The notes: generated from the sequence alone by a model not told the origin. A stretch of 64,000 nt of DNA from VRUE01 sp044867645 (GCA_044867645.1 JBIOVI010000053.1:1-64000); one strand, 5' to 3'; counted from the stretch's first letter, positions 1 to 8,795 are shown. Translations and numbers: made by a program.

Positions 1-44
1 GCACCCATAGGGGCCCTCGATCACCGGCACGTCTGGAACGGGAA

Positions 45-548
45 CTAGTTGGTGGGGGCGGCGGGGCCGCGGCCGGCGACCTTGGCGACGGTCGCTAGCA
101 GGACGCTGAAGTAGAGGGGGACCGAGCGGTCGGCGATGTACTCCATGTCGTGGGCCAGCTTGTCGGCCCACGACTCCTCCCTGGTCATCCGGGTCTGGGC
201 GAAGCCGGTGACGCCCGGGCGGACGACGAGCCGCTGCCAGTACTGGGGGATCTCCTCGCAAAGCTCGGTGAAGAAGGCCGGACGGATCGGACGCGGCCCG
301 ACTACTGCCATGTCTCCCAGGAGGACGTTCCAGAGCTGCGGCACCTCGTCGAGGTGGATCTTGCGCAAGACCCGGCCGATACGCGTCACCTCCAGCTCGG
401 TGCGGCGCGAGAGCTCCTCGCCGAGGTAGGGACCCAGCCTCGTCTCGGCATCGGGTTTGAGGGTGCGGAACTTGTACATGCGGAAGAGACGCCCGCAACG
501 GCCCACGCGGGCGCCGTGGTAGAAGAGCGGCCGGCCCGAGGTGAGCAC
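45..548 (-). CDS. bacterial sugar transferase (undecaprenyl-phosphate glycosyl-1-phosphate transferase type), 5' end unresolved
   Basis: The protein matches the cytoplasmic core of membrane sugar-phosphate transferases that load the first sugar of a surface polysaccharide onto the lipid carrier: MYKFRTL, the DEVPQLWNVLLGDM segment, VGPRP, and RPGVTGFAQ. The frame stays open upstream of the GTG used here. It encodes RGLDIIISACFLLALSPLLL and then LTALAIV, the expected N-terminal membrane helix. I find no ATG, GTG or TTG in that extension; a CTG at 710-708 is the only near-start, without a clear Shine-Dalgarno. Either a rare start or a frameshift is likely. It lies just downstream of the DUF354 gene, probably in one operon. 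Confidence 0.8.
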   Translation of the reverse strand: MLTSGRPLFYHGARVGRCGRLFRMYKFRTLKPDAETRLGPYLGEELSRRTELEVTRIGRVLRKIHLDEVPQLWNVLLGDMAVVGPRPIRPAFFTELCEEIPQYWQRLVVRPGVTGFAQTRMTREESWADKLAHDMEYIADRSVPLYFSVLLATVAKVAGRGPAAPTN

Positions 549-720
549 GATCGCCAGCGCGGTCAGCAGCAGCAGCGGTGAGAGGGCAAGCAGGAAGCAG
601 GCGGAGATGATGATGTCGAGGCCGCGCAGAACGGGATCGACGGGACGTGACTCGCCGTCGCCGGCAAGCGCGATGTAGTGCTCAAGCTCGGCCTGGACGT
701 CGGCGGGCAGAGCGAGAGTG

Positions 721-1761
721 TCAGCTGGTGATGTGGCTCTCCGCAGGATGGGCAGCTCCGACCGTACCGAGGATCGTCTCGACGAGGAGACTAGGGTCTC
801 TCCTCGTCGGAGTCGCGTCCACGGTTCGCTTCTCGAGCTGGATCGCGCGCGGGTCGGTCAGCGGTCGCAACCTGCCGGAGCGGATCAGTGCTTCGTCAAC
901 CCCCCCGAGCCGGCCGCCGTAGGTGGTGTAGACGGGGGTGCCCAGCGCCGCGGCCTCGCGGTTCATCGTGCCGCCGGCGGAGACGACGAGGTCGGCGAGC
1001 GCGACCAGGCTCTGCGCCTCGACCGCACCGGGGGGCAGGATCAGCGACGGCAGCGCCAGGCTCTCGACCAGCTCGCGCTGTGCCCCGGTGCGTGGCAGGA
1101 CGATCGCATGGACGCCATCGTCCTGGCCGAGCCGCTGCAGGACCTTGGGGAAGAGCGGGTTCGACTTGCGGTGGTACAGGGAGACGTCGGGCGGCGGCCG
1201 GACGACGACCACGACCCGGGAGGTATCGACCGAAAGCCGCGCCAGCGCCTCTCGGTCGGGCTCGAAGTCGTAGAGGTAGTACTCCTCCTTCAACCCCGGA
1301 TAGGGGAAGAGCTTTCCCGGACCGACGCCGAAGCGGCGCAACCGCTCGGGGGGGACCGAGTCGGGGAACAGAACCCGCTTGGCGAGGCGGCAACCGATGC
1401 GGTGCTGGGTCACCGCGTACTCGTAGTCGTGCATGTTCGCCTCAGGCACGCCGAGCAGGCGTGCGGCAATCGCCAAGTCGTTGGATCCATGGGCGAGGGT
1501 GAGGTCGAAGGAGCGGCCCCGACCGAAGCGAACCATCGCCGAGGTGCGGGCGCCGAGCCGCTGCGCCTTGCGCAGCCGCGAGGCGCCGCCGTGGCGCCCG
1601 ATCGGCGTGTGCTCCATTCCGTGCAGGTCGAGCAGGGCCTGCGTCTGGGCGTAGTCGCGCGAGGTGACCTCGACCGTGTGCCCTTGCTCGCGCAACCGCT
1701 CGATGATCGGCCGCAGCACCAGCACGTGCGCCGGCGCGCTCATGTCAACCCAGATCTTCAA
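721..1761 (-). CDS. DUF354 family protein (glycosyltransferase-like fold)
   Basis: This 346-residue protein begins MKIWVDMSAPAHVLVLRPII, the typical start of DUF354 proteins, which resemble UDP-GlcNAc 2-epimerase/GT-B folds. Conserved features include LPRTGAQRELVES near the middle, then a C-terminal nucleotide-sugar-binding style loop (SAGGTMNREAAALGTP). It sits between glyA and a sugar transferase on the same strand, so a role in surface glycan assembly is plausible. The substrate is unknown. Only 4 bases separate it from the glyA stop. Confidence 0.75.
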   Translation of the reverse strand: MKIWVDMSAPAHVLVLRPIIERLREQGHTVEVTSRDYAQTQALLDLHGMEHTPIGRHGGASRLRKAQRLGARTSAMVRFGRGRSFDLTLAHGSNDLAIAARLLGVPEANMHDYEYAVTQHRIGCRLAKRVLFPDSVPPERLRRFGVGPGKLFPYPGLKEEYYLYDFEPDREALARLSVDTSRVVVVVRPPPDVSLYHRKSNPLFPKVLQRLGQDDGVHAIVLPRTGAQRELVESLALPSLILPPGAVEAQSLVALADLVVSAGGTMNREAAALGTPVYTTYGGRLGGVDEALIRSGRLRPLTDPRAIQLEKRTVDATPTRRDPSLLVETILGTVGAAHPAESHITS

Positions 1762-1765
1762 CCGA

Positions 1766-3061
1766 CTAGACAGCAGCAGCAGAGAGCTGGGGGTAGAGCG
1801 GGTAACGCTCCATCAGGGCCTTGGTGCACTCGGCCAGTGCGCCCTTCTCAGCTTCGAAGTCTTCACTCAGCACGGTGGCGACCACGGCGGCGATCTCGGT
1901 CAGGTCGTCCTCGACCATGCCGCGGGTGGTCAGCGCCGGGGTGCCGATCCGCAACCCGGAGGGGTTCATCGGCGGCCGCTCGTCGAAGGGGATCGCGTTG
2001 CGGTTGACCGTAATCCCGACCTCCTCGAGGCGATCCTCGGCGGTCTGGCCGTCGAGGCCGCTGGGGGTGAGGTCGACGAGGACGAGGTGGACATCGGTGC
2101 CACCAGTCAGCACCGGCACTCCGTTCGCTTCGAGGCCGGCGGCAAACGCCTTGGCGTTGGCGATCGTCTGTCGCTGACGGGCGCGAAACTGCTCCGTGGC
2201 GGCGATCCGCAGCGCCACCGCCTTGGCGGCGATCGTGTGCATCAACGGGCCGCCCTGCTGGCCCGGGAAGATCGCTTTGTCGATCGCCTTCGCGTGTTCC
2301 TCGCGGGCAAGGATCATGCCGCTGCGCGGCCCGCAGAGGGTCTTGTGGATCGTCGTCGTGACGACGTCGGCGTGCGGCACCGGGTTCGGGTGCTCGCCGG
2401 CGGCAACGAGGCCGGCGAAGTGCGCCATGTCGACCATCAGCTTGGCGCCGACAGAGTCGGCGATCTCGCGGAAGGCGGCGAAGTCGAGCTGACGCGGATA
2501 GGCCGACCAACCGGCGACGATCAGCTTCGGCTTGTGCTCATGCGCTAGCCGCTCGACCTCCTCCATGTCGACGCGCAGGTCCTCGCGGCTGACGTGGTAG
2601 GCAACGATCTCGTAGAGCTTGCCGGAGACGTTCAGCTTCATTCCGTGGGTCAGGTGACCGCCGTGGTCCAGCGCCAAGCCCATGATCGTGTCGCCTGGCT
2701 CGATCAGCGCCATGTAAGCGGCGTTGTTGGCCTGGGCGCCGGCGTGCGGCTGGACGTTGGCGTGCTCGGCCCCGAACAGCTCCTTGGCCCGGTCGATCGC
2801 GAGCTGCTCGGCGACGTCGACCTCCTCGCAGCCGCCGTAGTAGCGGCGACCCGGATAACCCTCGGCGTACTTGTTGGTGAGGACCGAGCCGACCGCATCC
2901 AGCACCGCCTGGGGAACGAAGTTCTCCGAGGCGATCATCTCCAGGGTCCCCTGCTGGCGCCGCAGCTCGGCATCGAGGACGGCGGCGATCGCCGGATCGA
3001 TCTCCGCAAGAGGAGCGGTTTGGAAGTCTTCAGGCAGTTCCGTCACGACCCAGCCGACCAT
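1766..3061 (-). CDS. glyA: serine hydroxymethyltransferase
   Basis: Full-length (431 residues) PLP enzyme converting serine and tetrahydrofolate to glycine and methylene-THF. The signature TTTIHKTLCGPRSG carries the PLP lysine at about residue 240. Also present are the N-terminal MIASENFVP, YAEGYPGRRYYGGCE, and the DMAHFAGLVAAG aspartate/histidine pair that contacts PLP. A GTG about 5 codons in (MTELPEDF) is an alternative start. It is divergent from the adenylyl cyclase gene, with 28 bases between starts. Confidence 0.97.
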   Translation of the reverse strand: MVGWVVTELPEDFQTAPLAEIDPAIAAVLDAELRRQQGTLEMIASENFVPQAVLDAVGSVLTNKYAEGYPGRRYYGGCEEVDVAEQLAIDRAKELFGAEHANVQPHAGAQANNAAYMALIEPGDTIMGLALDHGGHLTHGMKLNVSGKLYEIVAYHVSREDLRVDMEEVERLAHEHKPKLIVAGWSAYPRQLDFAAFREIADSVGAKLMVDMAHFAGLVAAGEHPNPVPHADVVTTTIHKTLCGPRSGMILAREEHAKAIDKAIFPGQQGGPLMHTIAAKAVALRIAATEQFRARQRQTIANAKAFAAGLEANGVPVLTGGTDVHLVLVDLTPSGLDGQTAEDRLEEVGITVNRNAIPFDERPPMNPSGLRIGTPALTTRGMVEDDLTEIAAVVATVLSEDFEAEKGALAECTKALMERYPLYPQLSAAAV

Positions 3062-3089
3062 AGCAACGGATCGGGATAGCCTTCACCGT

Positions 3090-4445
3090 GTGAGCCGCTC
3101 GACGGTCATCGTCGCGGCCGCGGTCGGGTTGCCGGCGGCCGGATTCGTGCTCCTGCTGACCGGTCCGGAGCTCGACCTCGCCTGGGAGGATCACCGTGCG
3201 CACTTCTGGCTGGTGCTGGCGGCCGGTGCCGTCACCGCGGCGCTCGCCTACGCCACCGGCGAGGCGGCGGAGCGTCGGGGCGACCTCCGCCTGGGGCTGG
3301 TCTCGCTGACCTTTCTCTGCTGCGCCGGCTTCCTCGGCCTGCACGCGCTGGCGACGCCGGGGGTTCTGCTCGACGACTCCAGCCTCGGCTTCGTGATCGC
3401 GGTGCCGGTTGGACTCGTCCTCGCTTCCGCGATCGCCGCCCTCTCGGCCTCGGATCGATTATCGGAGCGCTACCGCACCCTCGCCGCCCACCGCCGCACA
3501 GGCGCCGGCCTTTTACTCGCGGCGATGGCCGCTTGGGCAGCAGCGACCCTGATCGGTATCGGCCCGCTCGACGAACCGACCGAGATCGAGCGTGCCAGTG
3601 GGGCGCTCGTGATCCCGGCCCTTGCCGGCACGGCTCTCTACCTGGTTGCCGCGGCCCGCTATGCCAGGCTGGGAGCGGGTGCCACGCCGGGCCTGCCGCT
3701 GGCGGTCGCGGTCGCCTTCGTTCTGCTCGGCGAGGCGACGCTCCAGACCGCCCTCTCGCGCAACTGGCACACGAGCTGGTGGGAGTGGCACGTGCTGATG
3801 CTCGCCGCTTTCGCACTGGTGGCGGTGACCGCCCGCCGCGAGTGGCGTGAGGAGCGCTTCAGCGCCCTTTACATGGAGGACACCGCCCGGGGCAAGCGCG
3901 AGGTGAGTGTCGTCTTCGCCGACCTCGCCGGCTTCACCTCGTTCTCGGAGGGACGGGATCCAGCTGAGGTCTCCGAGATGCTCAATGCCTACTTCGAGCG
4001 GGCGATCCCACCGGTCGTCCAGGAGCACGGCGGCGAGGTCGAGCGATTGATGGGCGACGCACTGATGGTCACCTTCAACGCCCGCGGCGACCAGCCCGAT
4101 CACGCGGTCCGTGCGGCGGCCGCAGCGCTGGCGATCCGCGACACGACCTCCGCTGTCGCGGCCGAGAACCCCGGCTGGCCGCGCTTTCGCGTCGGCGTCA
4201 ACAGCGGTGAGGCTTTGGTCGGGCTGCTCGGCGCCGCGGGCGGGCGCAGCTACACGGTGATCGGCGACGCGGTCAACTCGGCCTCGCGGCTGGAGTCCGC
4301 CGCGCCAGTGGGAGAGGTGGCGATCGGCGTGACGACCCTGCGCGCGCTGCCGGGGGCGACGACGCGATCGCTGGGCGCGATCGAGGTCAAGGGACGACGC
4401 GAGCCGCTCGACGCCTACGTGTTGGAAGCGCTGCCGTCCGGGTAG
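3090..4445 (+). CDS. membrane-anchored class III adenylate/guanylate cyclase
   Basis: The 451-residue protein starts at GTG 3090; the longer upstream frame is glyA antisense. About eight hydrophobic segments fill residues 1-250. A cytoplasmic class III cyclase domain follows, with VVFADLAGFTSFSEG holding the first metal aspartate, LMGDALMVTF the second, and VIGDAVNSASRLES the transition-state Asn/Arg pair. The usual adenine-selecting lysine position before the GD motif reads ER, so Lys appears replaced by Arg and nucleotide preference is uncertain. No HAMP or GAF domain is obvious. It probably makes cAMP in response to a membrane signal. The secreted protein at 4455 starts 9 bases downstream and may be co-transcribed. 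Confidence 0.88.
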   Translation: MSRSTVIVAAAVGLPAAGFVLLLTGPELDLAWEDHRAHFWLVLAAGAVTAALAYATGEAAERRGDLRLGLVSLTFLCCAGFLGLHALATPGVLLDDSSLGFVIAVPVGLVLASAIAALSASDRLSERYRTLAAHRRTGAGLLLAAMAAWAAATLIGIGPLDEPTEIERASGALVIPALAGTALYLVAAARYARLGAGATPGLPLAVAVAFVLLGEATLQTALSRNWHTSWWEWHVLMLAAFALVAVTARREWREERFSALYMEDTARGKREVSVVFADLAGFTSFSEGRDPAEVSEMLNAYFERAIPPVVQEHGGEVERLMGDALMVTFNARGDQPDHAVRAAAAALAIRDTTSAVAAENPGWPRFRVGVNSGEALVGLLGAAGGRSYTVIGDAVNSASRLESAAPVGEVAIGVTTLRALPGATTRSLGAIEVKGRREPLDAYVLEALPSG

Positions 4446-4454
4446 CCTGGCGGC

Positions 4455-5228
4455 GTGAAAACCCGCCTCTCGTCGGCGATCGCCGCGCTTGCACTCGCCG
4501 TGACCGCCACTGGCACCACGACGGCGAGCGCCGCCAACCCCGTCAACCCCTGCGAAGGCCCCGAAGCGAGGCAGCTGCTTTGCCCCAATCTGAAGATGGG
4601 CAAGCCAGCCGACCTCTACCTCGACTACTACGGGGGAAAGGCGCTGCTGCGCGCGACCAGCGACGTCAAGAGCCGCGGCAAGGGCCCGATGGAGCTGCGC
4701 GGGCATCGCAACGGCTGGCACTCGATGCGGGTCAACCAGCGGATCCACAGGGTCGGCGGCGGCCGGCTGTTCCTGCGGACGCAGGCGACCCTGCACTTCA
4801 CCGACGTCGGCGCCTACTTCGGCGGCAGCTACTGGAAGGTCCATCAGCTGGCCGGCTTCGAGCTCCGCCCCGTCGGGCCGGATGGCGAGGTCGGCCCAAC
4901 CGTCCGCACGAGCCCAAAGCTCAACTACTGCCTGCGGGATCTCGAGCGCACGCAACCGGGCCGCCGCTCTCCCCCCACCCGTCACTACCCCGGCTGCGAC
5001 CAGGACCCCTACACCGACGCGATCACCCTCGGCACCTCCGTCGGCTGGTCGGACATCTATCCGGCCCCCTACGACAAGCAGTGGATCGACGTCACGGGCC
5101 TGCGTGGCTGCTTCGCCTACACGATGACCGTCGACCCGAAGCATCTGCTCTTCGAGTCGAACGAGCGCGACAACTCGGCGAGCCGCGTAGTCCGCCTCCC
5201 CTACCGCCCCGGTCCGCAGCACTGCTGA
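4455..5228 (+). CDS. secreted lysyl oxidase-like protein
   Basis: 257 residues beginning with a signal peptide (MKTRLSSAIAALALAVTATG, cleavage near ASA-AN), so probably exported. The C-terminal half resembles the lysyl oxidase family: WKVHQLAGFEL, GWSDIYPAPYDKQWIDVTGL, then Y-x-MTVDP and ESNERDN. The copper-binding multi-His stretch of animal enzymes is not evident, since only one His sits in WKVHQ. Amine oxidase activity is therefore doubtful. Several cysteines (NPC, LLC, NYC, GC, QHC) could form disulfides. The GTG start lies 9 bases after the cyclase stop. Confidence 0.7.
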   Translation: MKTRLSSAIAALALAVTATGTTTASAANPVNPCEGPEARQLLCPNLKMGKPADLYLDYYGGKALLRATSDVKSRGKGPMELRGHRNGWHSMRVNQRIHRVGGGRLFLRTQATLHFTDVGAYFGGSYWKVHQLAGFELRPVGPDGEVGPTVRTSPKLNYCLRDLERTQPGRRSPPTRHYPGCDQDPYTDAITLGTSVGWSDIYPAPYDKQWIDVTGLRGCFAYTMTVDPKHLLFESNERDNSASRVVRLPYRPGPQHC

Positions 5229-5241
5229 GCTTTGAAAACAA

Positions 5242-5868
5242 CTAGGTCAGCGCACTCGCCACGTCTCCGACTGAGAGTGCCCCTTCGCGGAGGATCCGCC
5301 ACTCGCCGCTCTCGTCGAAGCGGGTTAGGTCGACAACAGTCGACGGCATCCCGGTGAGCTCTCCACCGTCGATCGCGAGATCCGCCGCGAGGCGTATCTC
5401 GGTCGGAACCTCGGCGAAGCTTGCTGGCGCCGGCTCGCCACTGCGGTTGGCGGAAGTCTGGAAGAGCGGGCACATCGCGCCCCCCAGCGGACCGCCGATC
5501 AGGCGGATGCCGAGTCGTTCGGGATCCTCGCGACAGGCGAGCGGGTAGCGGCCATCCGGGTTGGCGACGACCAGGGTCACCGGCCCTGGCAGGAGCGCAC
5601 CCACCGCTTCGCGGCTCCGGGGTCCGAGACCCTCGACCAGCTCGCGCATCGCCAGCGGCGAGAAGTACATGACCGCCGAGGGCTTGCCGTCGTCACGGCC
5701 CTTGATCGCTTGGATGCGACCGATCGCCGCCGGGTCGAGAGGGTCGCAGGCGAGGCCGTAGAGGCCATCGGCCGGGAAGACAACGACGCCGCCACCGGCG
5801 ATCGTCCGCTCCAACGCCGCCCGGGCCGCCTCGGCGCCGTCGCGCTCGATCGAGACAACTTCCGTCAC
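5242..5868 (-). CDS. tsaC: L-threonylcarbamoyladenylate synthase (Sua5/YciO/YrdC family)
   Basis: This 208-residue YrdC-fold enzyme makes threonylcarbamoyl-AMP from threonine, bicarbonate and ATP for t6A37 modification of tRNA. Visible motifs are GGVVVFPADGLYGLACD, the KGRDDGKPSAVMY loop that binds ATP/threonine (usually KxRpxxkPl), and TSANRSGEPA. It lacks the extra Sua5 C-terminal domain. It follows prfA-prmC on the same strand, the usual actinobacterial order. A perfect 11-bp hairpin (5881-5916) lies between prmC and its GTG start. Confidence 0.93.
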   Translation of the reverse strand: MTEVVSIERDGAEAARAALERTIAGGGVVVFPADGLYGLACDPLDPAAIGRIQAIKGRDDGKPSAVMYFSPLAMRELVEGLGPRSREAVGALLPGPVTLVVANPDGRYPLACREDPERLGIRLIGGPLGGAMCPLFQTSANRSGEPAPASFAEVPTEIRLAADLAIDGGELTGMPSTVVDLTRFDESGEWRILREGALSVGDVASALT

Positions 5869-5880
5869 GGTCGCCCCCCC

Positions 5881-5916
5881 GGCGACTTTCCGTCCTTATA
5901 GGAGGGGAAAGTCGCC
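5881..5916 (-). terminator. 11-bp hairpin between prmC and tsaC
   Basis: GGCGACTTTCC (5881-5891) pairs perfectly with GGAAAGTCGCC (5906-5916) around a 14-nt loop. It lies after the prmC stop and 12 bases before the tsaC GTG on the minus strand. There is no U-tract on that strand. It could attenuate, partly terminate or stabilise the operon message. Confidence 0.4.
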
Positions 5917-5929
5917 AGAGCCCCCTCCA

Positions 5930-6766
5930 TCACTTGTGCCCCCAGATAACGCGTGGGATACCGGCCAGGTCGGGGCGGGTGTCGACCGTCCCGAAGCCGG
6001 CTTCGAAGAGCAGTTCGCTGACAGCCGACACCTGTCCCACTCCAACCTCCAACGCCAGTACCGGCGCGATCGACGCCGCAGCGGGGATCGCGGCCCGCAG
6101 CACGTCGAGCCCGTCCGGGCCCGCCAGCAGTGCCTCGCGTGGCTCCCACTCCGTGACCTCGGGCTCGAGGCCTCTCCATTCCAGCTCGGCGACGTAGGGC
6201 AGATTGGCGACGACCAGGTCGATCTCGGGCGGCTCCGGCGGCAGCATCGCCTCCACCAGTTCGACCCGCTCGGCCAGCCCAAGCCGCTTCGCGTTCGCAC
6301 GCGCGACTTCGAGCGCGGCGGCGGAGGTGTCGGTTGCGATCAGCTCGCAGCCGGCTAGCTCGTCGGCAATCGCAAGCGCGATCGCTCCCGATCCAGTACC
6401 GAGGTCAAGCACCCTGCCGGGGTGCAGCTCCAAGGCGATCTCAACCAGCAGCTCGGTCTCCGGTCTTGGGATCAGCACTCTGCGGTCGACCGTAAGCTCG
6501 ACCGAGCGGAACCATTTACGGCCGAGGATGTAGGCGACCGGCTCGCGCCGCAGCCGCCGTCGCACCATCTCCCCGAACTTCCTACCCGCCGGCGCGTCCA
6601 CTCCGGCCTCCGGTTCGGCAGCCAGCCGTGGCCGGTCCCACCCCGTCGCCTCGACGAGCAACAGTTCAGCGTCGAGCCGAGGCGATTCGACTCCTGCCGC
6701 GGCGAGCGCGTCGGTCGCGCCGCTCAAGGCGTCGCGGACGCTGCCGGCGATAGCTGCGGCAGCCAC
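5930..6766 (-). CDS. prmC: peptide chain release factor N5-glutamine methyltransferase
   Basis: 278-residue SAM-dependent methyltransferase that modifies the GGQ glutamine of release factors. An N-terminal helical domain precedes the Rossmann core with VLDLGTGSGAIALAIADE. The catalytic tetrapeptide, normally NPPY, reads NLPY at about residue 188; the codons clearly give Leu for the first Pro. RPETELLVE (about residue 100) matches the family. GTG start, 3 bases after the prfA stop, so the two are probably translationally coupled. Confidence 0.93.
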   Translation of the reverse strand: MAAAAIAGSVRDALSGATDALAAAGVESPRLDAELLLVEATGWDRPRLAAEPEAGVDAPAGRKFGEMVRRRLRREPVAYILGRKWFRSVELTVDRRVLIPRPETELLVEIALELHPGRVLDLGTGSGAIALAIADELAGCELIATDTSAAALEVARANAKRLGLAERVELVEAMLPPEPPEIDLVVANLPYVAELEWRGLEPEVTEWEPREALLAGPDGLDVLRAAIPAAASIAPVLALEVGVGQVSAVSELLFEAGFGTVDTRPDLAGIPRVIWGHK

Positions 6767-6769
6767 CTC

Positions 6770-7858
6770 TCAGGCGGTCGAGGCCGCCGCTGCCTCCAAG
6801 CGCTGCCGCTTCTCCTCCGCCGCCAACGCCTCCGTGAACCCGCCCAACTCGCCCGCCAGAACGCCATCGAGATTGTGCGAGGTGAGCTTGATCCTGTGGT
6901 CGGTGACCCGGCCCTGAGGAAAGTTGTAGGTGCGGACCTTCTCCGAGCGCTCGCCGCTGCCGACCTGTGCCTTGCGCTCGGCCGCGACCTTCGCCTGCTG
7001 CTCTGCCACCTCACGCTCGTAGAGCCGCGCTCTCAACACCCGCATCGCCTTCTCACGGTTCTGCAGCTGTGACTTCTCGTCCTGCATCGAGACGACGATC
7101 CCGCTCGGTTTGTGGGTGATCCGCACCGCCGAGTCGGTCGTGTTGACCGACTGCCCGCCCGGTCCGGAAGAGCGGTAGACGTCGATCTGCAGGTCGTTCT
7201 GATCGACCTCCACCTCGACCTCCTCCGCCTCGGGCAGAACCGCGATCGTCGCGGTGGAAGTGTGGATGCGACCCTGCGACTCGGTCTCCGGCACCCGCTG
7301 TACCCGGTGGGTCCCGCCCTCGTACTTGAAGATCGAGTAGGCGCCTTCGCCCTTTACCGCGAAGGTCATCTCCTTGAATCCACCCACCTCGGCCTCCGAC
7401 TGCGACAGCACCTCGGTCGCAAAACCGCGCTCTTCGGCATAGCGAGTCAGCATCTTGTAGAGATCGCCGGCGAACAGCGCTGCCTCGTCCCCCCCGGTCC
7501 CGGCCCTGATCTCCACCAGCACGTTCTTGGCGTCGTTGGGGTCGCGCTCGACCATCGCCAGCCGGATCTCCTCCTCCAGCTCGGCGATCCGCCCGGGGGC
7601 CTCCTCCACCACCTTGCGCAGTTCATCATCGTCGCCTTCCTCCAACAGCTCCCGAGCCCCCTCCAGGTCGTCCTTAAGGGTCTTGTACTCCCCGGCCAGC
7701 GCCTGAGCGGGTTGAAGTTCCCGGTATTCCCTTCCAACCTCGGCATACCGCTGCCGATCCGAGATCACGGCAGGGTCGGACATTTCCCGCTCCAGCTCGG
7801 AGAACCTGACCTCGATCTGCTCGACCAGCGACTCGATCATGGAAAGAACCATAGGCAT
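6770..7858 (-). CDS. prfA: peptide chain release factor 1
   Basis: Class I release factor for UAA/UAG. The peptidyl-hydrolysis loop is SSGPGGQSVNTTDSAVRI and the codon-recognition region is RVPETESQGRIHTS, where the PxT tripeptide reads PET. A helical N-terminal domain starts MIESLVEQIEVRF, so the real start may be the ATG at 7840 rather than 7858; neither has a strong ribosome site. It heads the prfA-prmC-tsaC string. A copy of the nested palindromic repeat lies immediately upstream (7868-7937). Confidence 0.96.
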   Translation of the reverse strand: MPMVLSMIESLVEQIEVRFSELEREMSDPAVISDRQRYAEVGREYRELQPAQALAGEYKTLKDDLEGARELLEEGDDDELRKVVEEAPGRIAELEEEIRLAMVERDPNDAKNVLVEIRAGTGGDEAALFAGDLYKMLTRYAEERGFATEVLSQSEAEVGGFKEMTFAVKGEGAYSIFKYEGGTHRVQRVPETESQGRIHTSTATIAVLPEAEEVEVEVDQNDLQIDVYRSSGPGGQSVNTTDSAVRITHKPSGIVVSMQDEKSQLQNREKAMRVLRARLYEREVAEQQAKVAAERKAQVGSGERSEKVRTYNFPQGRVTDHRIKLTSHNLDGVLAGELGGFTEALAAEEKRQRLEAAAASTA

Positions 7859-7867
7859 AGCTCGCGC

Positions 7868-7937
7868 GCGGGTGGCACGGGGGAGGGGTCGAGGACGTAA
7901 ACCTCGCCCGCAGGCCCCTTCCCGTGCCAGGACCCGC
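7868..7937. repeat. nested palindromic repeat, copy A (intergenic)
   Basis: This 70-bp unit has outer ends GCGGGTGGC and CCAGGACCCGC, enclosing an inverted repeat of about 16 bp (7874-7890 with 7913-7928, nearly perfect) and a small inner GAGG/CCTC stem. The same ends, in the same order, bound copies C and D, and in reverse copy B. Here it sits between the prfA start and the stop of the secreted protein gene, so it may also terminate that gene's transcript. Confidence 0.65.
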
Positions 7938-7943
7938 CCGCCG

Positions 7944-8759
7944 CTACCGCTTAGGCGTACACGGCACGATCAGACTCGCTGAGAGCGTCGTCTTCTGCCC
8001 ATCGTCGACCCCATCAGCCACTTCGTCCTTGAAGACACCCTCACCTTTGACGTTGATGTGACCGTCCGGGCATTTGGTCAGGTCGTAGCTCTTTTTCTCG
8101 CCCCGGTAGTGGTAGAAGCGCTTGATCGTGAAGTCGAAAGCGGTTACCGAACCGCTACCCCCGGCGACCACCGGAATCTCGACTACCCCCCGCATCCCAT
8201 AACGGCCGGCCTTGACGCGGCGGAATCTGAAAATGACGACGACCGCTGCGGGCGCCGGCACCGTGATGAAGGCATGCGCGAAGAGCGTCGTCGTACCGCC
8301 TTTGACGCCCCCGTTGAAAAGAGTGATGGGGCTCTTGACCTGGATCGGTGCCTGTTCAGGGAAAGCGATCTCACCGGCTCCCTGCCCTTCACCGACGATA
8401 GCCTTGCCGCAGACTCGCTTCGCCGCCTTGGTGTCGCGCGCCTCGAGCTCACTCGCCCTGCATGCGGGAAGCCCCGCAGCTTCTAGCGTGCTGTTCCTGT
8501 CGATGTAGACAACACCTTCTCGAATCGCCGGCGGGTGGCTGCCGTCGACGGTCTCGATCTGGCCCCTGGTGCGGAACCAGGACGGAGCGAGTTCGTCTGC
8601 GGGTAGAGCCGCTGGAAACAGCCTGCCGTCAACCTTCAAGACCAGGTTGCCCAACCGGATAGCGGTCTCCGTCGCCGTCGCCACCGCCGCAGCAGTGGCA
8701 ACGACAAGGACCAGGCCCAAATTGAAGGCCAAGATGAAACCCCTACGCCTGTCGCTCAT
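7944..8759 (-). CDS. secreted or membrane-anchored protein of unknown function
   Basis: 271 residues from the ATG at 8759, preceded by AAGGGGAG; a longer frame to 8786 has no better site. An N-terminal membrane/signal segment (GFILAFNLGLVLVVATAAAV) follows MSDRRR. The exported part contains single cysteines (PAC, RVC, KCPDG, VPC) that could pair. The end is basic (CTPKR). I do not recognise the family. The style resembles other secreted Thermoleophilia proteins, including the 939-residue one at 28,710. It diverges from the padR gene across a region holding an inverted repeat. Confidence 0.6.
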   Translation of the reverse strand: MSDRRRGFILAFNLGLVLVVATAAAVATATETAIRLGNLVLKVDGRLFPAALPADELAPSWFRTRGQIETVDGSHPPAIREGVVYIDRNSTLEAAGLPACRASELEARDTKAAKRVCGKAIVGEGQGAGEIAFPEQAPIQVKSPITLFNGGVKGGTTTLFAHAFITVPAPAAVVVIFRFRRVKAGRYGMRGVVEIPVVAGGSGSVTAFDFTIKRFYHYRGEKKSYDLTKCPDGHINVKGEGVFKDEVADGVDDGQKTTLSASLIVPCTPKR

Positions 8760-8795
8760 CGCTCCCCTTTCTTGGATGCCCCGCAAATCGACATT

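Noticed and set aside
1..30. Possible minus-strand GTG start of a further gene (reads MPVIEGPYGC)
   Set aside because: Only ten codons are visible and there is no ribosome site; not enough to support a gene.
3513..5222. 569-residue minus-strand ORF opposite the cyclase and lysyl oxidase-like genes
   Set aside because: Both plus-strand frames have clear domains and a signal peptide; the antisense frame has none.
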